From: Oscillospiraceae bacterium
Lineage (GTDB): Bacteria > Bacillota_A > Clostridia > Oscillospirales > Ruminococcaceae
Length of the DNA stretch: 25,082 bases
Assembly (NCBI GenBank): GCA_017414145.1
Contig: JAFPQL010000014.1
Location: 1 to 25,082 of the forward strand
Reading direction: 5' to 3'
In this document: positions 8,543 through 16,057 of the stretch, one piece after another
Layout of the letters: each line of letters opens with the position of its first letter
Position numbering within the stretch: position 1 is the first letter of the stretch
Made by a program: the position numbers and the translations under genes
The notes under the pieces: generated by a model
Seen by the model: the letters and a program-made list of their open reading frames with translations, nothing else
What the model was told of the DNA's origin: nothing
Database searches by the model: none

Positions 8543-9649
8543 ATGGACTGCGTTAAGAAAAAGCTGGCATTCGGATGTATGCGCCTGCCGATGAAGAACG
8601 GCAGAGTGGATGCGCCGCAGTTCTGCCAAATGGTGGACCGCTTTCTGGAGGAGGGCTTCAACTATTTCGACACTGCGCACGGATACATCAACGGACAGAG
8701 CGAAACCGCCATCCGGGAATGCCTGACTTCCCGCTATCCGAGAGAGGCATTTTTGCTGACCGATAAGCTTACCGACAGCTATTTTTCCTGCGAGGCGGAC
8801 ATCCGCCCGTTCTTTGAGAATCAGCTCAAATGGTGCGGCGTCGATTACTTCGACTTCTATCTCATGCACGCGCAGGGTGCTGTCAACTACGGGAAATTCA
8901 GGCGCTGCCGTGCCTATGAAACGGCGTTTGCGCTGAAAGCGGAGGGGAAGATCCGCCATGTCGGCATCTCCTTCCACGACCGCGCCGAGGTTCTGGAGCA
9001 GATTCTGACCGATTATCCGGAGATCGAGGTCGTGCAGATTCAGTTCAACTATCTGGACTATGACGACCCCGCCGTCCAGAGCCGCCGCGTCTATGAGGTC
9101 TGCCGCAGATTCGGCAAGCCGGTGCTGGTCATGGAGCCGGTCAAGGGCGGGCATCTTGCCGATCTCCCCGCGGATGCAAAAGCCGTGCTGGACGCTCTGC
9201 ACGGCGGCAGCCCCGCAAGCTACGCAATTCGCTTTGCCGCCGGATTTGAGGGAATGCTCTGCATCCTCTCCGGCATGAGCAGTCTGGCGCAGCTCGAAGA
9301 CAACATCAGCTATATGAAAGACTTTCAGCCGCTCACTGAGACAGAGCAGCAGGCCGTCCGCAATGTCGTGGCGGTGCTGCACGGCAAGCATCTGATTCCC
9401 TGTACGGCCTGCCGGTACTGTGTTGCGGGATGTCCGCAGCAGATTGCCATTCCCGATCTGTTCTCCTGCATGAACATGAAAGAGCTGACGCACGACTGGA
9501 ATCCCGGCTTTTATTACACGGATGTCTGCACGCAGTCCGGCGGAAAGGCGTCCGACTGCATCCGCTGCGGCAAGTGTGAGCGCATCTGCCCGCAGCATCT
9601 CCCCATCCGCAAGCTGCTGCAGGATGTGGCAAAGGCCTTTGAACACTGA
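8543..9649 (+). CDS. Aldo/keto reductase with C-terminal 2x[4Fe-4S] ferredoxin domain
   Basis: A 368-residue predicted cytoplasmic oxidoreductase. The N-terminal TIM barrel has the AKR catalytic tetrad: Asp43 and Tyr48 in NYFDTAHGY, Lys75 in LLTDK, His109 in DFYLMH. The C-terminal quarter holds two CxxCxxCxxxCP clusters (CTACRYCVAGCP and CIRCGKCERICP), each typical of a [4Fe-4S] centre. Such AKR-ferredoxin fusions are common in strict anaerobes, and the substrate is generally unknown. The start at 8543 is set by AGGAGGG 5 nt upstream; the longer open frame has no ribosome site. It is followed 14 nt later by the DUF1893 gene, with that gene's ribosome site overlapping this stop codon, so the two are an operon. 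Confidence 0.93.
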   Translation: MDCVKKKLAFGCMRLPMKNGRVDAPQFCQMVDRFLEEGFNYFDTAHGYINGQSETAIRECLTSRYPREAFLLTDKLTDSYFSCEADIRPFFENQLKWCGVDYFDFYLMHAQGAVNYGKFRRCRAYETAFALKAEGKIRHVGISFHDRAEVLEQILTDYPEIEVVQIQFNYLDYDDPAVQSRRVYEVCRRFGKPVLVMEPVKGGHLADLPADAKAVLDALHGGSPASYAIRFAAGFEGMLCILSGMSSLAQLEDNISYMKDFQPLTETEQQAVRNVVAVLHGKHLIPCTACRYCVAGCPQQIAIPDLFSCMNMKELTHDWNPGFYYTDVCTQSGGKASDCIRCGKCERICPQHLPIRKLLQDVAKAFEH

Positions 9650-9663
9650 AAGGAGCGTCTGTC

Positions 9664-10086
9664 ATGACCGATCTGGAAAATGCCGTGCGGCATCTGCCGG
9701 GACACGCCCTCTGCCTTTGCAAAGGAACGGTGCTGCGGACGGAGGACGGCAGAGGCATCTCCCCGATGATGAAGCTGCTCGCGGAGGGCTGTGATCTGAC
9801 CGGCTTTTCCGCCGCTGACCTCGTTGTCGGCAAGGCGGCCGCCATGCTCTTTGTCCGGGCGGGAATCGTCGCGGTCAGCGGCGAAACAATGTCTGCGAGT
9901 GCAAAGGAATATCTCGAAGCCCGCGGCATTCCGTGCCGGTACGGCACACTGACCGAGCGGATCATCAACCGGCAGGGGACAGGGCTCTGCCCGATGGAGC
10001 AGACCGTGCTGGCACTCGACGATCCCGACGAGGCGTATGCGGCGCTGAAGGCGCGTCTGGCATCGCTGCGGCAGTCCGGCGGCTGA
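9664..10086 (+). CDS. DUF1893 domain protein
   Basis: A 140-residue cytoplasmic protein of the DUF1893 family. It shows a central ADLVVGKAAAMLFVRAG segment, then SGETMSASAKEYLEARGIP, and a conserved INRQGTGLCPMEQ block with one Cys. The function of the family is unknown; the conserved Cys and Lys suggest nucleotide or small-molecule chemistry, but this is speculation. AAGGAG lies 9 nt upstream and overlaps the end of the AKR gene, suggesting translational coupling and a shared pathway. The length matches the family. Confidence 0.85.
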   Translation: MTDLENAVRHLPGHALCLCKGTVLRTEDGRGISPMMKLLAEGCDLTGFSAADLVVGKAAAMLFVRAGIVAVSGETMSASAKEYLEARGIPCRYGTLTERIINRQGTGLCPMEQTVLALDDPDEAYAALKARLASLRQSGG

Positions 10087-10110
10087 ACGGATTTCCGCAC
10101 TGCACGCTGC

Positions 10111-10139
10111 TTGCATTTTTGCTGAAAGTATGGTATACT
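10111..10139 (+). promoter_or_regulatory. Promoter of the DUF2953-ytfJ-rsuA/rluB operon
   Basis: -35 TTGCAT (10111-10116), 17-nt spacer, -10 TATACT (10134-10139). Confidence 0.7.
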
Positions 10140-10177
10140 AAAGATGTATATTCCGCGGTGAGGAAGGGGGCGTTCGC

Positions 10178-11029
10178 ATGGGCTGGGCGATATTGCTGAT
10201 CGTGTTGACCGTATTCGCAGTGATTTTCCTGCTCCCGATCCGTGTCAAGGCGTCCTTCGGCGACGGAAAGTGGTCTGTTTCGGTGTATTATTGCCTGTTC
10301 CGCGTGTTCCGGAAGGAGTCCGAAGAACCGGTGCCGCCCGAAACGCCGCCGCTGCCGGATCCGGAAGCGGATACCCTGCCGCAGAATGTGCCGGAGCCGG
10401 CGGAACCGCCTGTCAGTCCGCCGAAGCCGGACAAGCCCCCGAAACCCGAAAAACCTCCGAAACCCGAAAAGCCCCCGAAACCGGAGCCTTCCCCGCAGCC
10501 GGATGCTGCCGCAGAGGCGGATCCGCAGACGGAGACGGAACCGGAAAAGCCGAAGAAAAAAGGCCCGATCAAGCGCTTCATCGAGCGGGTGAAGCCGCAT
10601 TCCCTCTCCGATGTGCTCGGACTGCTGCGGGACGGCGGCGCATCGCTTTCGGCATCGCTGCGGTTTCTGCTGCGGCATTTTCACTTCCGCCATGTGAAGC
10701 TGTATCTCGCAGCGGCGTCAGAGGATGCTGCCGCGACGGCTCAGCTCTACGGAAAAATCTGCGCGGGCGCCTTCAATCTGCTCGGACAGATGCAGTGCCT
10801 GTTTGATATGCAGGTCGATGAATTCCGGATTCTGGCGGATTTCTTCCACGAGAAAACCACCTTCCGCGCCGCACTGGAGCTGCGGGTTTCACCGGCAGTC
10901 CTGCTGCTGACCGCACTGAAGCTCGGCGGAAAGTTCCTCTGGCGGACCTTCCGGCGGTTCCGGCGGGAGGATAAAGAGGCAAAGCGCCGCGCACGCGAAT
11001 CCGCGCCGCTGCCCTCTGCCGGCACATGA
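10178..11029 (+). CDS. DUF2953 (YtfI-like) protein with Pro/Lys repeat insert
   Basis: A 283-residue protein with one N-terminal TM helix (about 3-20) followed by the start of a DUF2953 fold (about 22-48). A long low-complexity Pro/Glu/Lys insert (about 50-125) has a six-residue period KPPKPE, and the C-terminal DUF2953 region (about 140-265) ends in a very basic tail. In Bacillus the homologue YtfI lies next to ytfJ, as here, and is tied to sporulation; the biochemical role is unknown. The start is set by AGGAAGGGGG 7 nt upstream. The insert seems to split the domain, which is unusual. DUF2953 rests on the DUF2953-YtfJ-pseudouridine-synthase order plus fold shape, so it is likely rather than proven. 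Confidence 0.75.
   Translation: MGWAILLIVLTVFAVIFLLPIRVKASFGDGKWSVSVYYCLFRVFRKESEEPVPPETPPLPDPEADTLPQNVPEPAEPPVSPPKPDKPPKPEKPPKPEKPPKPEPSPQPDAAAEADPQTETEPEKPKKKGPIKRFIERVKPHSLSDVLGLLRDGGASLSASLRFLLRHFHFRHVKLYLAAASEDAAATAQLYGKICAGAFNLLGQMQCLFDMQVDEFRILADFFHEKTTFRAALELRVSPAVLLLTALKLGGKFLWRTFRRFRREDKEAKRRARESAPLPSAGT
10421..10486 (+). repeat. Hexapeptide KPPKPE coding repeat
   Basis: Twenty-two codons encode three and a half copies of a Lys/Pro/Glu repeat inside the DUF2953 protein. Codon choices differ slightly among copies, so the repeat is not brand new. Confidence 0.9.
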
Positions 11030-11088
11030 CGCTTTCATCTGATACCGTACCTGCTTCGGCAGGATTTCAAGCTAAGGAGGAAATTACT

Positions 11089-11502
11089 ATGAGCGAACGC
11101 AGCAACGAGCATCCGGTGCAGGAGACCCTGCGCGTCACGATGGACGAGATCCGCGGCATGGTGGATGCGAATACCATTGTCGGACAGCCGATCTCCTGTG
11201 AAAACGGTACGACGGTCATCCCGATCTCGAAGGTCAGCTTCGGCTTTGCTTCGGGCGGTTCCGATCTGCCGACCAAGGTCGCCAAGGATATGTTCGGCGG
11301 CGGCGGCGGCGCGGGCGTGACGATCACGCCGGTCGCATTTCTCGTCATCATGCCGAACGATGTGAAGCTCCTGCAGCTTTCCGTCAACGCGGCAACCCCG
11401 AATGCCATCATCAATATGGTGCCGGATGTCATGGACAAGATCACCGGCTTCATCGCCGGAAAGCAGGCAAAAAAAGAGGGAGAGACCGAGGTCACGGGCT
11501 GA
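11089..11502 (+). CDS. ytfJ: Sporulation protein YtfJ (GerW family)
   Basis: A 137-residue member of the GerW/YtfJ family, which in Bacillus is needed for full spore germination. Landmarks are VDANTIVGQPI, TVIPISKVSFGFASGG, a Gly-rich loop (GGGGGAG), and TPVAFLVI followed by NDVKLLQL near the C-terminus. The start at 11089 is chosen because AAGGAGG lies 8 nt upstream; the frame opens 21 codons earlier inside the DUF2953 coding end. It belongs to one transcription unit with its neighbours. It does not prove sporulation, because non-sporulating Ruminococcus relatives retain ytfJ. Confidence 0.92.
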   Translation: MSERSNEHPVQETLRVTMDEIRGMVDANTIVGQPISCENGTTVIPISKVSFGFASGGSDLPTKVAKDMFGGGGGAGVTITPVAFLVIMPNDVKLLQLSVNAATPNAIINMVPDVMDKITGFIAGKQAKKEGETEVTG

Positions 11503-11535
11503 GGCCATCCCCGTTTTGACGGAGTACAGTTATAT

Positions 11536-12264
11536 ATGGAAAAAATCAGAATTCAGAAGCTGCTGTCCGATGCCGGATACTGCTCCCGCAGACGGGCAGA
11601 GGCACTGATCGCAGCGGGCAGGGTCCGGTGCAACGGTCACCCCGTCCGTGTCGGCGACAAGGCGGCGAAAACCGATCTCATCACCGTGAACGGCGAGCGG
11701 GTGGACATCCCGAAGCGTGCGGCACACCGCTATATCATGCTCAACAAGCCCCGCGGCTATGTGACCACGCTCTCTGATGAGCAGGGACGCCGCTGCGTGA
11801 CCGATCTGCTGACGGATATTCCGGAGCGCGTCTACCCGATCGGGCGGCTGGACCGCAATTCGGAGGGACTGCTGCTCTTCACCAATGACGGCGCCTTTGC
11901 GAACGGCATCATGCACCCGTCCCGTCAGGTGACCAAGACCTACCGCGTGACGGTGCGGCCGCCGGTCTCCGAGGATCAGCTTGCACAGATGTCTGCGGGC
12001 GTCACGCTGGACGACGGCTTCAAAACTGCCCCCGCAAACATTGTGACGCAGACCGAAACGCCGGAGCGCGTCGTGCTGCTCGTGACGATTCATGAGGGAA
12101 AAAAACGCGAGGTGCGCCGGATGTGCGACGCGGTCGGGCTGGAGGTTGCGCGTCTGCGCAGAATCTCGATCGGGCCGGTCAGGCTGGGAATGCTGAAGCC
12201 CGGTCAGTGGCGCGATCTGACGACCGAGGAGCTGCGCGCACTGCGCACGGCCATCGGCAAATGA
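11536..12264 (+). CDS. Pseudouridine synthase, RsuA/RluB/E/F family
   Basis: A 242-residue rRNA pseudouridine synthase. The N-terminal S4 RNA-binding domain (about 2-60; RIQKLLSDAGYCSRRRAE) is followed by the catalytic domain with GRLDRNSEGLLL, where Asp106 is the nucleophile, and the family block HEGKKREVRRM near the C-terminus. The Clostridia gene order scpAB-ytfI-ytfJ-rluB suggests RluB, acting on 23S rRNA, but family members are hard to separate by sequence, so no symbol is given. GGAG lies 11 nt upstream of the ATG. It is the last gene of this operon. Confidence 0.93.
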   Translation: MEKIRIQKLLSDAGYCSRRRAEALIAAGRVRCNGHPVRVGDKAAKTDLITVNGERVDIPKRAAHRYIMLNKPRGYVTTLSDEQGRRCVTDLLTDIPERVYPIGRLDRNSEGLLLFTNDGAFANGIMHPSRQVTKTYRVTVRPPVSEDQLAQMSAGVTLDDGFKTAPANIVTQTETPERVVLLVTIHEGKKREVRRMCDAVGLEVARLRRISIGPVRLGMLKPGQWRDLTTEELRALRTAIGK

Positions 12265-12296
12265 GCCTGTTTCAGCAATATTATACTAAATTGCAG

Positions 12297-12330
12297 CAAC
12301 ATCGTCGCTTTTCATGGCGGCGATTTGTTG
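12297..12330 (+). terminator. Hairpin at the end of the rsuA/rluB operon
   Basis: An imperfect 12-bp stem (12297-12308 with 12317-12330; one G-T pair and a bulge) is followed by TTATAATC. It resembles a weak terminator and physically overlaps the next gene's -35 box. Confidence 0.45.
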
Positions 12331-12337
12331 TTATAAT
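12309..12337 (+). promoter_or_regulatory. Promoter of the second GH5 gene
   Basis: A perfect -10 TATAAT (12332-12337) is preceded at 17 nt by a poor -35 TTTTCA (12309-12314). The weak -35 suggests an activated or otherwise regulated promoter. Confidence 0.55.
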
Positions 12338-12345
12338 CTAAAGTA

Positions 12346-12384
12346 GGGGATATATGTCCCTAAAAAAAAGAAATATATCCCTAA
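12346..12384 (+). promoter_or_regulatory. Operator-like repeats in the GH5 leader
   Basis: Two direct copies of ATATRTCCCTAA (12352-12363 and 12373-12384; 11 of 12 bases identical) lie exactly 21 bp apart, two helical turns. An upstream GGGGATAT is an inverted half-site. GGGATATAT (12347-12355) and ATATATCCC (12373-12381) also form a perfect 9-bp inverted repeat. The position just downstream of the -10 box fits a repressor operator or an RNA hairpin. Confidence 0.5.
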
Positions 12385-12408
12385 TATAATGTAAAGGGGA
12401 ACCGAATC

Positions 12409-14238
12409 ATGAAAATCAAAAATGTGCTGGCTCGCATCGGCGGGCTGGCGACTGCTGCGGTGACGCTGCTGTCACAGTCCGCGGGACTGACGGGCGGCGC
12501 CGCGCAGATGACCGGAAGGAACATCACCGACACCTGTACTTATGCGGAGGATGTCTCCATCAAGCTGCAAAGAGGCGAGGCGACCGTCGTCAAGCCCGGT
12601 GACTACGGCGTGAAGCCGACCGATGTCATCACCGAGGTCTGGATTGACCTGAGCACCGACATTTCGTCCGGCAAGCCGATCATGCCCGCAATGGGCTATG
12701 ACGCGCCCGGCTACGAGAATGCCGAGATGAAGCAGAAGGACTGGTACGGCACCGGCGACTGGATTCAGACGCCCGCCGAGAAGATGACCTTCAGCTGGGA
12801 GGCGCTCAAGGATTTCCCGATCACCAGCAGCTTCCAGCTCCAGCTCTGGGGCGAGGAGGGCGCTGTCATCGAGACGGCAACCGTCACGCGCCTCGGCTTC
12901 AAGGTCAAGGGCGGCGGCAGCATCGGAACGGCCACCAGACCCGGCGATGTCAACAATGACCGCATGGTCAGCGTCGCGGATGCCGTCACGCTGGTCAAGT
13001 TCCTGCTCTGTGAGACAGAGACGCTTCCCGCACCCGCAAACGCCGACATGGACAAGAACAACACGCTCAACGCCGTTGATCTGGCGCTCCTGAAGCGCGG
13101 TCTGCTGAACGGCACACTGGGCGGCGGCGGTTCTGAATCCGATGACGAGACGGCAATGGAATTCGTCTCGCACATCAAGCTCGGCTGGAACCTCGGCAAC
13201 ACGCTCGACGCACAGAGCCCCGGCTGGGCTAAGACTGCGCCGTATGAAGCGGAAACAAGCTGGGGCAACCCTGTCACCAGCAAGGCCATGATCGACGCGG
13301 TCAAGGCTGCCGGCTTCAACACCGTCCGCATCCCGGTTTCGTGGGGCTGCAAGATGGACGGCAGCAGCTACAAGATCAACGACGACTGGATGAACCGCGT
13401 GCAGGAGATCGTCGATTATGTCATCGACAACGATATGTACTGCATCGTCAACATCCACCACGACAATTCCGCGAAGGATGCGGAGAGCGGCGTGCCGACC
13501 TCGTTCCCGTATTTCTATCCGGATTCCGCACATTATCAGCAGTCCGAGCGCTTCGTGACCTCGATCTGGTCGCAGGTCTCCGAACGCTTCAAGGGCTATG
13601 ACAACCACCTGATTTTCGAGACGCTGAATGAGCCGCGTCTGATCGGCCACAGAAACGAGTGGTGGATTGACAGCAGCAATAACGACTGCAAGGACTCCAT
13701 GGACTGCATCAACAAGCTGAATGCGGCTGCACTGGATTCGATCCGCAAGTCCGGCGGCAACAATGAAAAGCGCTTCGTCCTGATGCCGACCTACGCCGCG
13801 AACCCCGATCCCGCAACGCTGGCAGGCTGCGTCATGCCGAACGACGATCACATTCTGGCGGAAATCCACGCCTACAGACCGTATAACTTCTGTCTGGCCA
13901 ATGACGGCACGCAGACGAGCAATTTCGACGCCAATTCCGACGGTTCGGAAATCGTCTCGATGATGAACAATCTCAAGAGCAAGTTCCTCGACCACGGCAT
14001 TCCGGTCATCATCGACGAATTCGGCGCCATGAACCGCAACAACGAAGACGCCCGTGCGGCATGGGTGAAGTTCTATCTGGAGACTGCGAATTCCTACGGC
14101 ATTCCGTGTGTCTGGTGGGACAACAACGCCTTCAGCGGCTCCGGTGAGAATTTCGGTCTGCTGGACCGCAGCACAAACCAGATCCGCTTCCCGAAGATTA
14201 TGAGCGCGATGGTCGAGGCGACCAAGAACCGCGGCTGA
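12409..14238 (+). CDS. Secreted GH5 (subfamily 4-like) endoglucanase with internal dockerin
   Basis: A 609-residue secreted cellulosomal enzyme, predicted to cut beta-1,4-glucan (cellulose, xyloglucan or mixed-linkage glucan). Order: signal peptide (about 1-32); N-terminal beta-rich module of unknown or carbohydrate-binding type (about 38-170); type I dockerin (about 178-235); Gly/Ser/Asp linker; C-terminal GH5 domain (about 248-605). Both dockerin calcium loops, DVNNDRMVSVAD and DMDKNNTLNAVD, look functional. Catalytic landmarks are GWNLGNTLDA, ETSWGNP, FNTVRIPVSW, acid/base Glu408 in FETLNEP, HAYRPY and nucleophile Glu537 in IIDEFGA. The motif set best fits GH5_4. An internal rather than C-terminal dockerin is uncommon but known in Ruminococcus. 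AGGGGA precedes the start codon. Confidence 0.93.
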   Translation: MKIKNVLARIGGLATAAVTLLSQSAGLTGGAAQMTGRNITDTCTYAEDVSIKLQRGEATVVKPGDYGVKPTDVITEVWIDLSTDISSGKPIMPAMGYDAPGYENAEMKQKDWYGTGDWIQTPAEKMTFSWEALKDFPITSSFQLQLWGEEGAVIETATVTRLGFKVKGGGSIGTATRPGDVNNDRMVSVADAVTLVKFLLCETETLPAPANADMDKNNTLNAVDLALLKRGLLNGTLGGGGSESDDETAMEFVSHIKLGWNLGNTLDAQSPGWAKTAPYEAETSWGNPVTSKAMIDAVKAAGFNTVRIPVSWGCKMDGSSYKINDDWMNRVQEIVDYVIDNDMYCIVNIHHDNSAKDAESGVPTSFPYFYPDSAHYQQSERFVTSIWSQVSERFKGYDNHLIFETLNEPRLIGHRNEWWIDSSNNDCKDSMDCINKLNAAALDSIRKSGGNNEKRFVLMPTYAANPDPATLAGCVMPNDDHILAEIHAYRPYNFCLANDGTQTSNFDANSDGSEIVSMMNNLKSKFLDHGIPVIIDEFGAMNRNNEDARAAWVKFYLETANSYGIPCVWWDNNAFSGSGENFGLLDRSTNQIRFPKIMSAMVEATKNRG

Positions 14239-14253
14239 TTCCTGTATCCGAAC

Positions 14254-14284
14254 AAGGCACCCTCTGCATGAGGGTGCCTTTCTC
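14254..14284 (+). terminator. Intrinsic terminator of the GH5 gene
   Basis: A perfect 11-bp stem (AAGGCACCCTC / GAGGGTGCCTT) with a 5-nt loop is followed by TCTCT, 16 nt after the stop codon. Confidence 0.85.
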
Positions 14285-14315
14285 TGTCAATAAAGGCGTT
14301 TCCGACGGATTCCCA

Positions 14316-14363
14316 ATCAGGGGCACTGCCGCCATGTCCCTGACAAAGAGACCGTTGACGGTC
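14316..14363 (-). terminator. Hairpins at the 3' end of the AI-2E operon (possible terminator)
   Basis: Two small inverted repeats end the leftward operon: GACCGT-TG-ACGGTC (14350-14363, overlapping the stop codon) and TCAGGG/CCCTGA (14316-14342). Neither has a clear T-run on the minus strand, so termination here is uncertain. Confidence 0.3.
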
Positions 14364-15489
14364 AGGACCCGCTGCGGGATTGCTCCTGCGGGAACAGTGC
14401 CGCGTAAATCACGGCGGCAAGCGGAACGCCGAGCAGCAGTCCCGCCGCACCGAGCAGGCCGCCGCAGACCACGATCGCGGACAGCACCCACGCCGGCGGC
14501 AGGCCGATCGACCCGCCGACCACCCGCGGATAGATCAGATTGCTCTCGACCTGCTGCAAAATGACGATGAACAGCAGAAACCACAGCACCCGCGCCGGCT
14601 GAATCACCAGCAGCAGCAGCGCGCAGGGGACTGTTCCGATCAGCGGGCCGAGATACGGCACGATGTTTGTGATGCCGATGACCGCGCTGATCAGCACCGG
14701 ATACGGGAAGTGCAGCAGCGACATTCCCGCCCAGCAGAGGACGCCGAGAATCAGTGCCTCCTTCATCTGCGAATTGAGAAACCGCGCAAAGGTATCACAG
14801 GTCTGTCTGGCGCGGTTTGCGCTTTGTTCCAGATGTGCCGGCGTCAGCATCAGTCTGCCGATGCGCGTGAGCTGACGCTTCAGGCGCGGCTTGTCCGCGA
14901 GCAGGTACAGCGCGAGCACGACCCCGATGCCGAGATCGAGCAGGCCGCGCAGCAGATCGGCGGTGCCGTCATAGGTCCGGCGGAGCAGCGCGGGAATCTG
15001 CCGCTGGGCGTCTGCAATGATCTCGGAAATGCGCTCCTGCGGCAGCCATGAAAGCCAGCGGCTGTGCGGGAGCTGTCTCGTCCAGCCGAGCAGCCCCGAC
15101 GCACTGCTCAGCCGCGTGCCGAGCTCCTGCACAGAGGCGGCAATCTGCGGAATCAGCACGCAGAGGATGCTGACCAGAATCAGCACGGGCGGCAAAACCG
15201 CGCCGATGACCGCCGCCGCACGAATCTTCGGTGTATCGCCGCGGCGGCCGTGCCGGACTGCGAATGCCGAAAAATCCGTCCGCAGCCGCTCAAAGGACGG
15301 GTTGAGCATCGAGGCGAACAGAATCCCGAACAGCAGCGGGCGGAGCGCCAGAAGCAGCCGGCGCAGCGCCGCAAAAAATCCCTCATACCGCAGAATGACA
15401 AAGGCGATGAGCAGCAGTACGGTTCCGCTCACCGTCAGAATGCGAAACAGCGGCTCCTGCAGCAGCCGCTGACGCGGTGATTCCGGCAT
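14362..15489 (-). CDS. AI-2E family transporter (permease)
   Basis: A 375-residue polytopic membrane protein of the AI-2E/PerM family. Two N-terminal TM helices (about 17-34 and 43-62) are followed by one near 90-115, an amphipathic stretch, and clustered C-terminal helices with the family motif ITNIVPYLGPLIG. Members have been linked to autoinducer-2 export, Na+/H+ exchange and sporulation channels, so the substrate cannot be assigned. The start at 15489 has AAAGGAGG 8 nt upstream. It is the last gene of the leftward operon, 38 nt after the peptidoglycan-binding gene. Its presence beside SleC-like genes makes a cell-envelope or spore-envelope role plausible. Confidence 0.9.
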   Translation of the reverse strand: MPESPRQRLLQEPLFRILTVSGTVLLLIAFVILRYEGFFAALRRLLLALRPLLFGILFASMLNPSFERLRTDFSAFAVRHGRRGDTPKIRAAAVIGAVLPPVLILVSILCVLIPQIAASVQELGTRLSSASGLLGWTRQLPHSRWLSWLPQERISEIIADAQRQIPALLRRTYDGTADLLRGLLDLGIGVVLALYLLADKPRLKRQLTRIGRLMLTPAHLEQSANRARQTCDTFARFLNSQMKEALILGVLCWAGMSLLHFPYPVLISAVIGITNIVPYLGPLIGTVPCALLLLVIQPARVLWFLLFIVILQQVESNLIYPRVVGGSIGLPPAWVLSAIVVCGGLLGAAGLLLGVPLAAVIYAALFPQEQSRSGS

Positions 15490-15527
15490 CCGGCGCGCCT
15501 CCTTTCCCGGTTTCTGTGGCCGTTCGC

Positions 15528-16040
15528 TCAGATTCCGAGCGGCATCTGATTGACCAGTGCCGCCAGACGGTCCCAGGCGGCGCGGTCGAGCGTACCGGTC
15601 TGCGGGAGACCGGCTGCCTGCTGCAATCTGCGCACGGCATCCGCTGTTTCGCGGTCATAGACGCCGCTCAGCGGGATGTCCGGCAGATTGGCATAGTGTC
15701 CGCCGACAAGATTCAGCAGCACCTGCACCAGATGAACCAGTGTGCCGCGGTCGCCCTCCTGCATGACAAAGCCCGGCATCGGGAACAGGGTCAGCGGTGC
15801 GGGCAGATCCTTGAACTGCCGGTAGATGCGGACAATCATATTCCATGTAGATTCGTCGATTTCACCGGTCACGGGCAGACCGTATGCCTGCTGGAATGCG
15901 CGGACGGCGAGTGCGGATTCGTCATGGAAGTCCCGCCCCGGCAGCACGATCGGAATGCGGCTGTCCCGCAGGGCGATTTCGTAGAGGTATCCGAGGATTT
16001 CCGCGATGTGATCCCCGCGCTGTTCGTCGGTATATAGCAT
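15528..16040 (-). CDS. Protein with two peptidoglycan-binding repeats
   Basis: A 170-residue protein made of two PG_binding_1-type repeats. Repeat 1 spans about 8-72 and ends FQQAYGLPVTGEIDESTW; repeat 2 spans about 95-160 and ends LQQAAGLPQTGTLDRAAW. No signal peptide or TM helix is visible. The repeats closely resemble those of the SleC-like protein encoded 17 nt upstream, suggesting a duplicated or split array. AAGGGG lies about 9 nt before the ATG at 16040. The likely role is binding cortex or wall peptidoglycan, possibly alongside the SleC-like partner. No enzymatic domain is present. Confidence 0.85.
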   Translation of the reverse strand: MLYTDEQRGDHIAEILGYLYEIALRDSRIPIVLPGRDFHDESALAVRAFQQAYGLPVTGEIDESTWNMIVRIYRQFKDLPAPLTLFPMPGFVMQEGDRGTLVHLVQVLLNLVGGHYANLPDIPLSGVYDRETADAVRRLQQAAGLPQTGTLDRAAWDRLAALVNQMPLGI

Positions 16041-16057
16041 GGCGATTTCCCCTTTTC

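Noticed and set aside
10421..10486. CRISPR-like short tandem repeat
   Set aside because: It is an in-frame protein repeat with an 18-base period and no spacers.
12472..13995. Minus-strand open frame of about 507 codons
   Set aside because: Antisense of the GH5 gene, whose own frame has catalytic motifs, dockerin and signal peptide.
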